Below are positions 63,272 to 64,000 of a stretch of 64,000 bases of DNA, one piece after another. Under the pieces are notes generated by a model. It saw only the letters and a program-made list of their open reading frames with translations, did no database searches and was not told where the DNA came from. How positions within the stretch are numbered: position 1 is the stretch's first letter; each line of letters opens with the position of its first letter. The position numbers and the translations under genes are program-made. The stretch is from Epiperipatus broadwayi (Eukaryota > Onychophora > Udeonychophora > Euonychophora > Peripatidae), in assembly GCA_028023455.1 (NCBI GenBank), contig JAQFVV010006507.1, positions 186,001 to 250,000 on the forward strand, written 5' to 3'.

Positions 63272-63389
63272 GAGGACTTTTCACATTCGCATCAATACAC
63301 TGCTAACTTTTTAATGTTATGATTTTGGCAACATCATAGGAATGTGAAAAGTCCTCCTTTCTTTCCTTGGTTGCAGGAATAATACCCAA
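63239..63389. repeat. 50-bp imperfect inverted repeat (hairpin)
   Basis: 63239-63288 and 63340-63389 are reverse complements with about three mismatches, separated by 51 bases. The arms start TTGGGTATTATT and end GGACTTTTCACATTC. The left arm encodes the C-terminus of the coiled-coil ORF. Confidence 0.92.
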
Positions 63390-64000
63390 TAGTTTTAGAA
63401 AAATAAACAAAAATTAATTTTATAGGAAATATACACGTACTTCTATGCAATGTAGATGGACGCAAACAATCAAATTTGATGGATGCAAAGAACCAAATTT
63501 TGTAATTTTCTTCCATCAGTTTAAAAAAGAAATTATAGTAATGAAGGCATACTGAATCTATTTTTCTGTACGAAATTAACAAACACAAATATATCTTTTT
63601 AAAAGTAAAAAAAAAAAAAAAAAACTATGAAAGAAACATAAGCAGACGATGCTTGAACGCTAAATTTAAATGAATGATTTTAAAGCAAGAAAAATACCGA
63701 AATTTGTACAAATAGTTTTTAAAATCACATTACAAAACATTCAACAAGAGGCTACTTGCTGTCTGAAATAGAGTACAGTATTGTGGTTTCCAGGAATTCT
63801 CACATACAAAATGCGATTGTCAGCCCCCTCCCTGCCATTCCTACTCCAAAATGTTTATAGAGCACGTGATTGCACAGTACATGCTAAAAAATGCAATCTT
63901 ACCAAGCAATGTAAACCAATGGCAATTTATTTTTTGAAACGAATGTTGTCCAAAAAATAATAACAAAGTCAATGTATTTATTCAATTAGTAAATGAAAAA
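63390..64000. other. AT-rich sequence to the window edge
   Basis: No gene is supported. A slightly GC-richer patch near 63760-63870 shows no convincing frame or splice context. Confidence 0.4.

Overview
The window is animal-like nuclear DNA from an unidentified, very AT-rich genome. It is non-coding and dominated by transposable elements. Nothing prokaryotic is present: there are no operons, no ribosome binding sites, and no long intact ORFs. The content points to an invertebrate: a Tx1/L1-like LINE, Ty3/gypsy LTR elements, a Merlin DNA transposon, a tRNA-derived retroposon with poly(A) and a target-site duplication, and dozens of (AT)n, (AAT)n and (AC)n microsatellites. The sequence alone does not fix the species or phylum. 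No complete host gene can be assigned. A few short stretches, less AT-rich than their surroundings and open in one frame, could be isolated exons, but none was recognised.

Layout: 1-7146 is AT-rich DNA with one exon-like island (325-434) and a 61-bp tandem duplication. 7222-12187 (block A) is a ~5 kb non-coding repeat whose paralogue (block B) lies at 45526-50420. 12364-14507 is an array of 408-bp units, three direct and then about two and a quarter inverted, forming a hairpin with arms of roughly 860 bp. 14582-17475 (block C) and 20033-24206 (block D) are a second paralogous pair. Block D was split by a 1,583-bp DNA transposon with inverted termini and a 6-bp target duplication; block C preserves the empty site. 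Between C and D lies a decayed purine-rich ORF on the minus strand (18054-18905). 24.2-33.0 kb is mostly AT-rich, with small exon-like islands at 25.3, 26.5, 27.4 and 28.3 kb.

33.06-38.0 kb is a degenerate Tx1/L1-like LINE (ORF1 with a zinc knuckle; ORF2 with endonuclease, reverse transcriptase and a C-terminal Cys/His region). 40269-40382 is the tRNA-like retroposon. 41180-43864 is an LTR element with gag, two zinc knuckles and a coiled-coil region but no pol, so it is probably non-autonomous. 44249-45515 is a long LTR-like sequence whose partner (55541-~56850) follows a broken Ty3/gypsy pol (52700-55540). 58892-60553 is a complete but inactive Merlin element with long inverted repeats and an 8-bp target duplication. 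The right edge (62.4-63.4 kb) holds a coiled-coil, gag-like ORF that runs into an imperfect 50-bp inverted repeat.

The elements do not form a pathway. They record layered insertion, duplication and inversion. A recurring theme is that the large duplicated blocks abut (AT)n tracts, several of which lie at the centre of perfect palindromes. The least conventional features are the 408-bp hairpin array, the gag/coiled-coil-only LTR element, and the AT-bounded repeat blocks.
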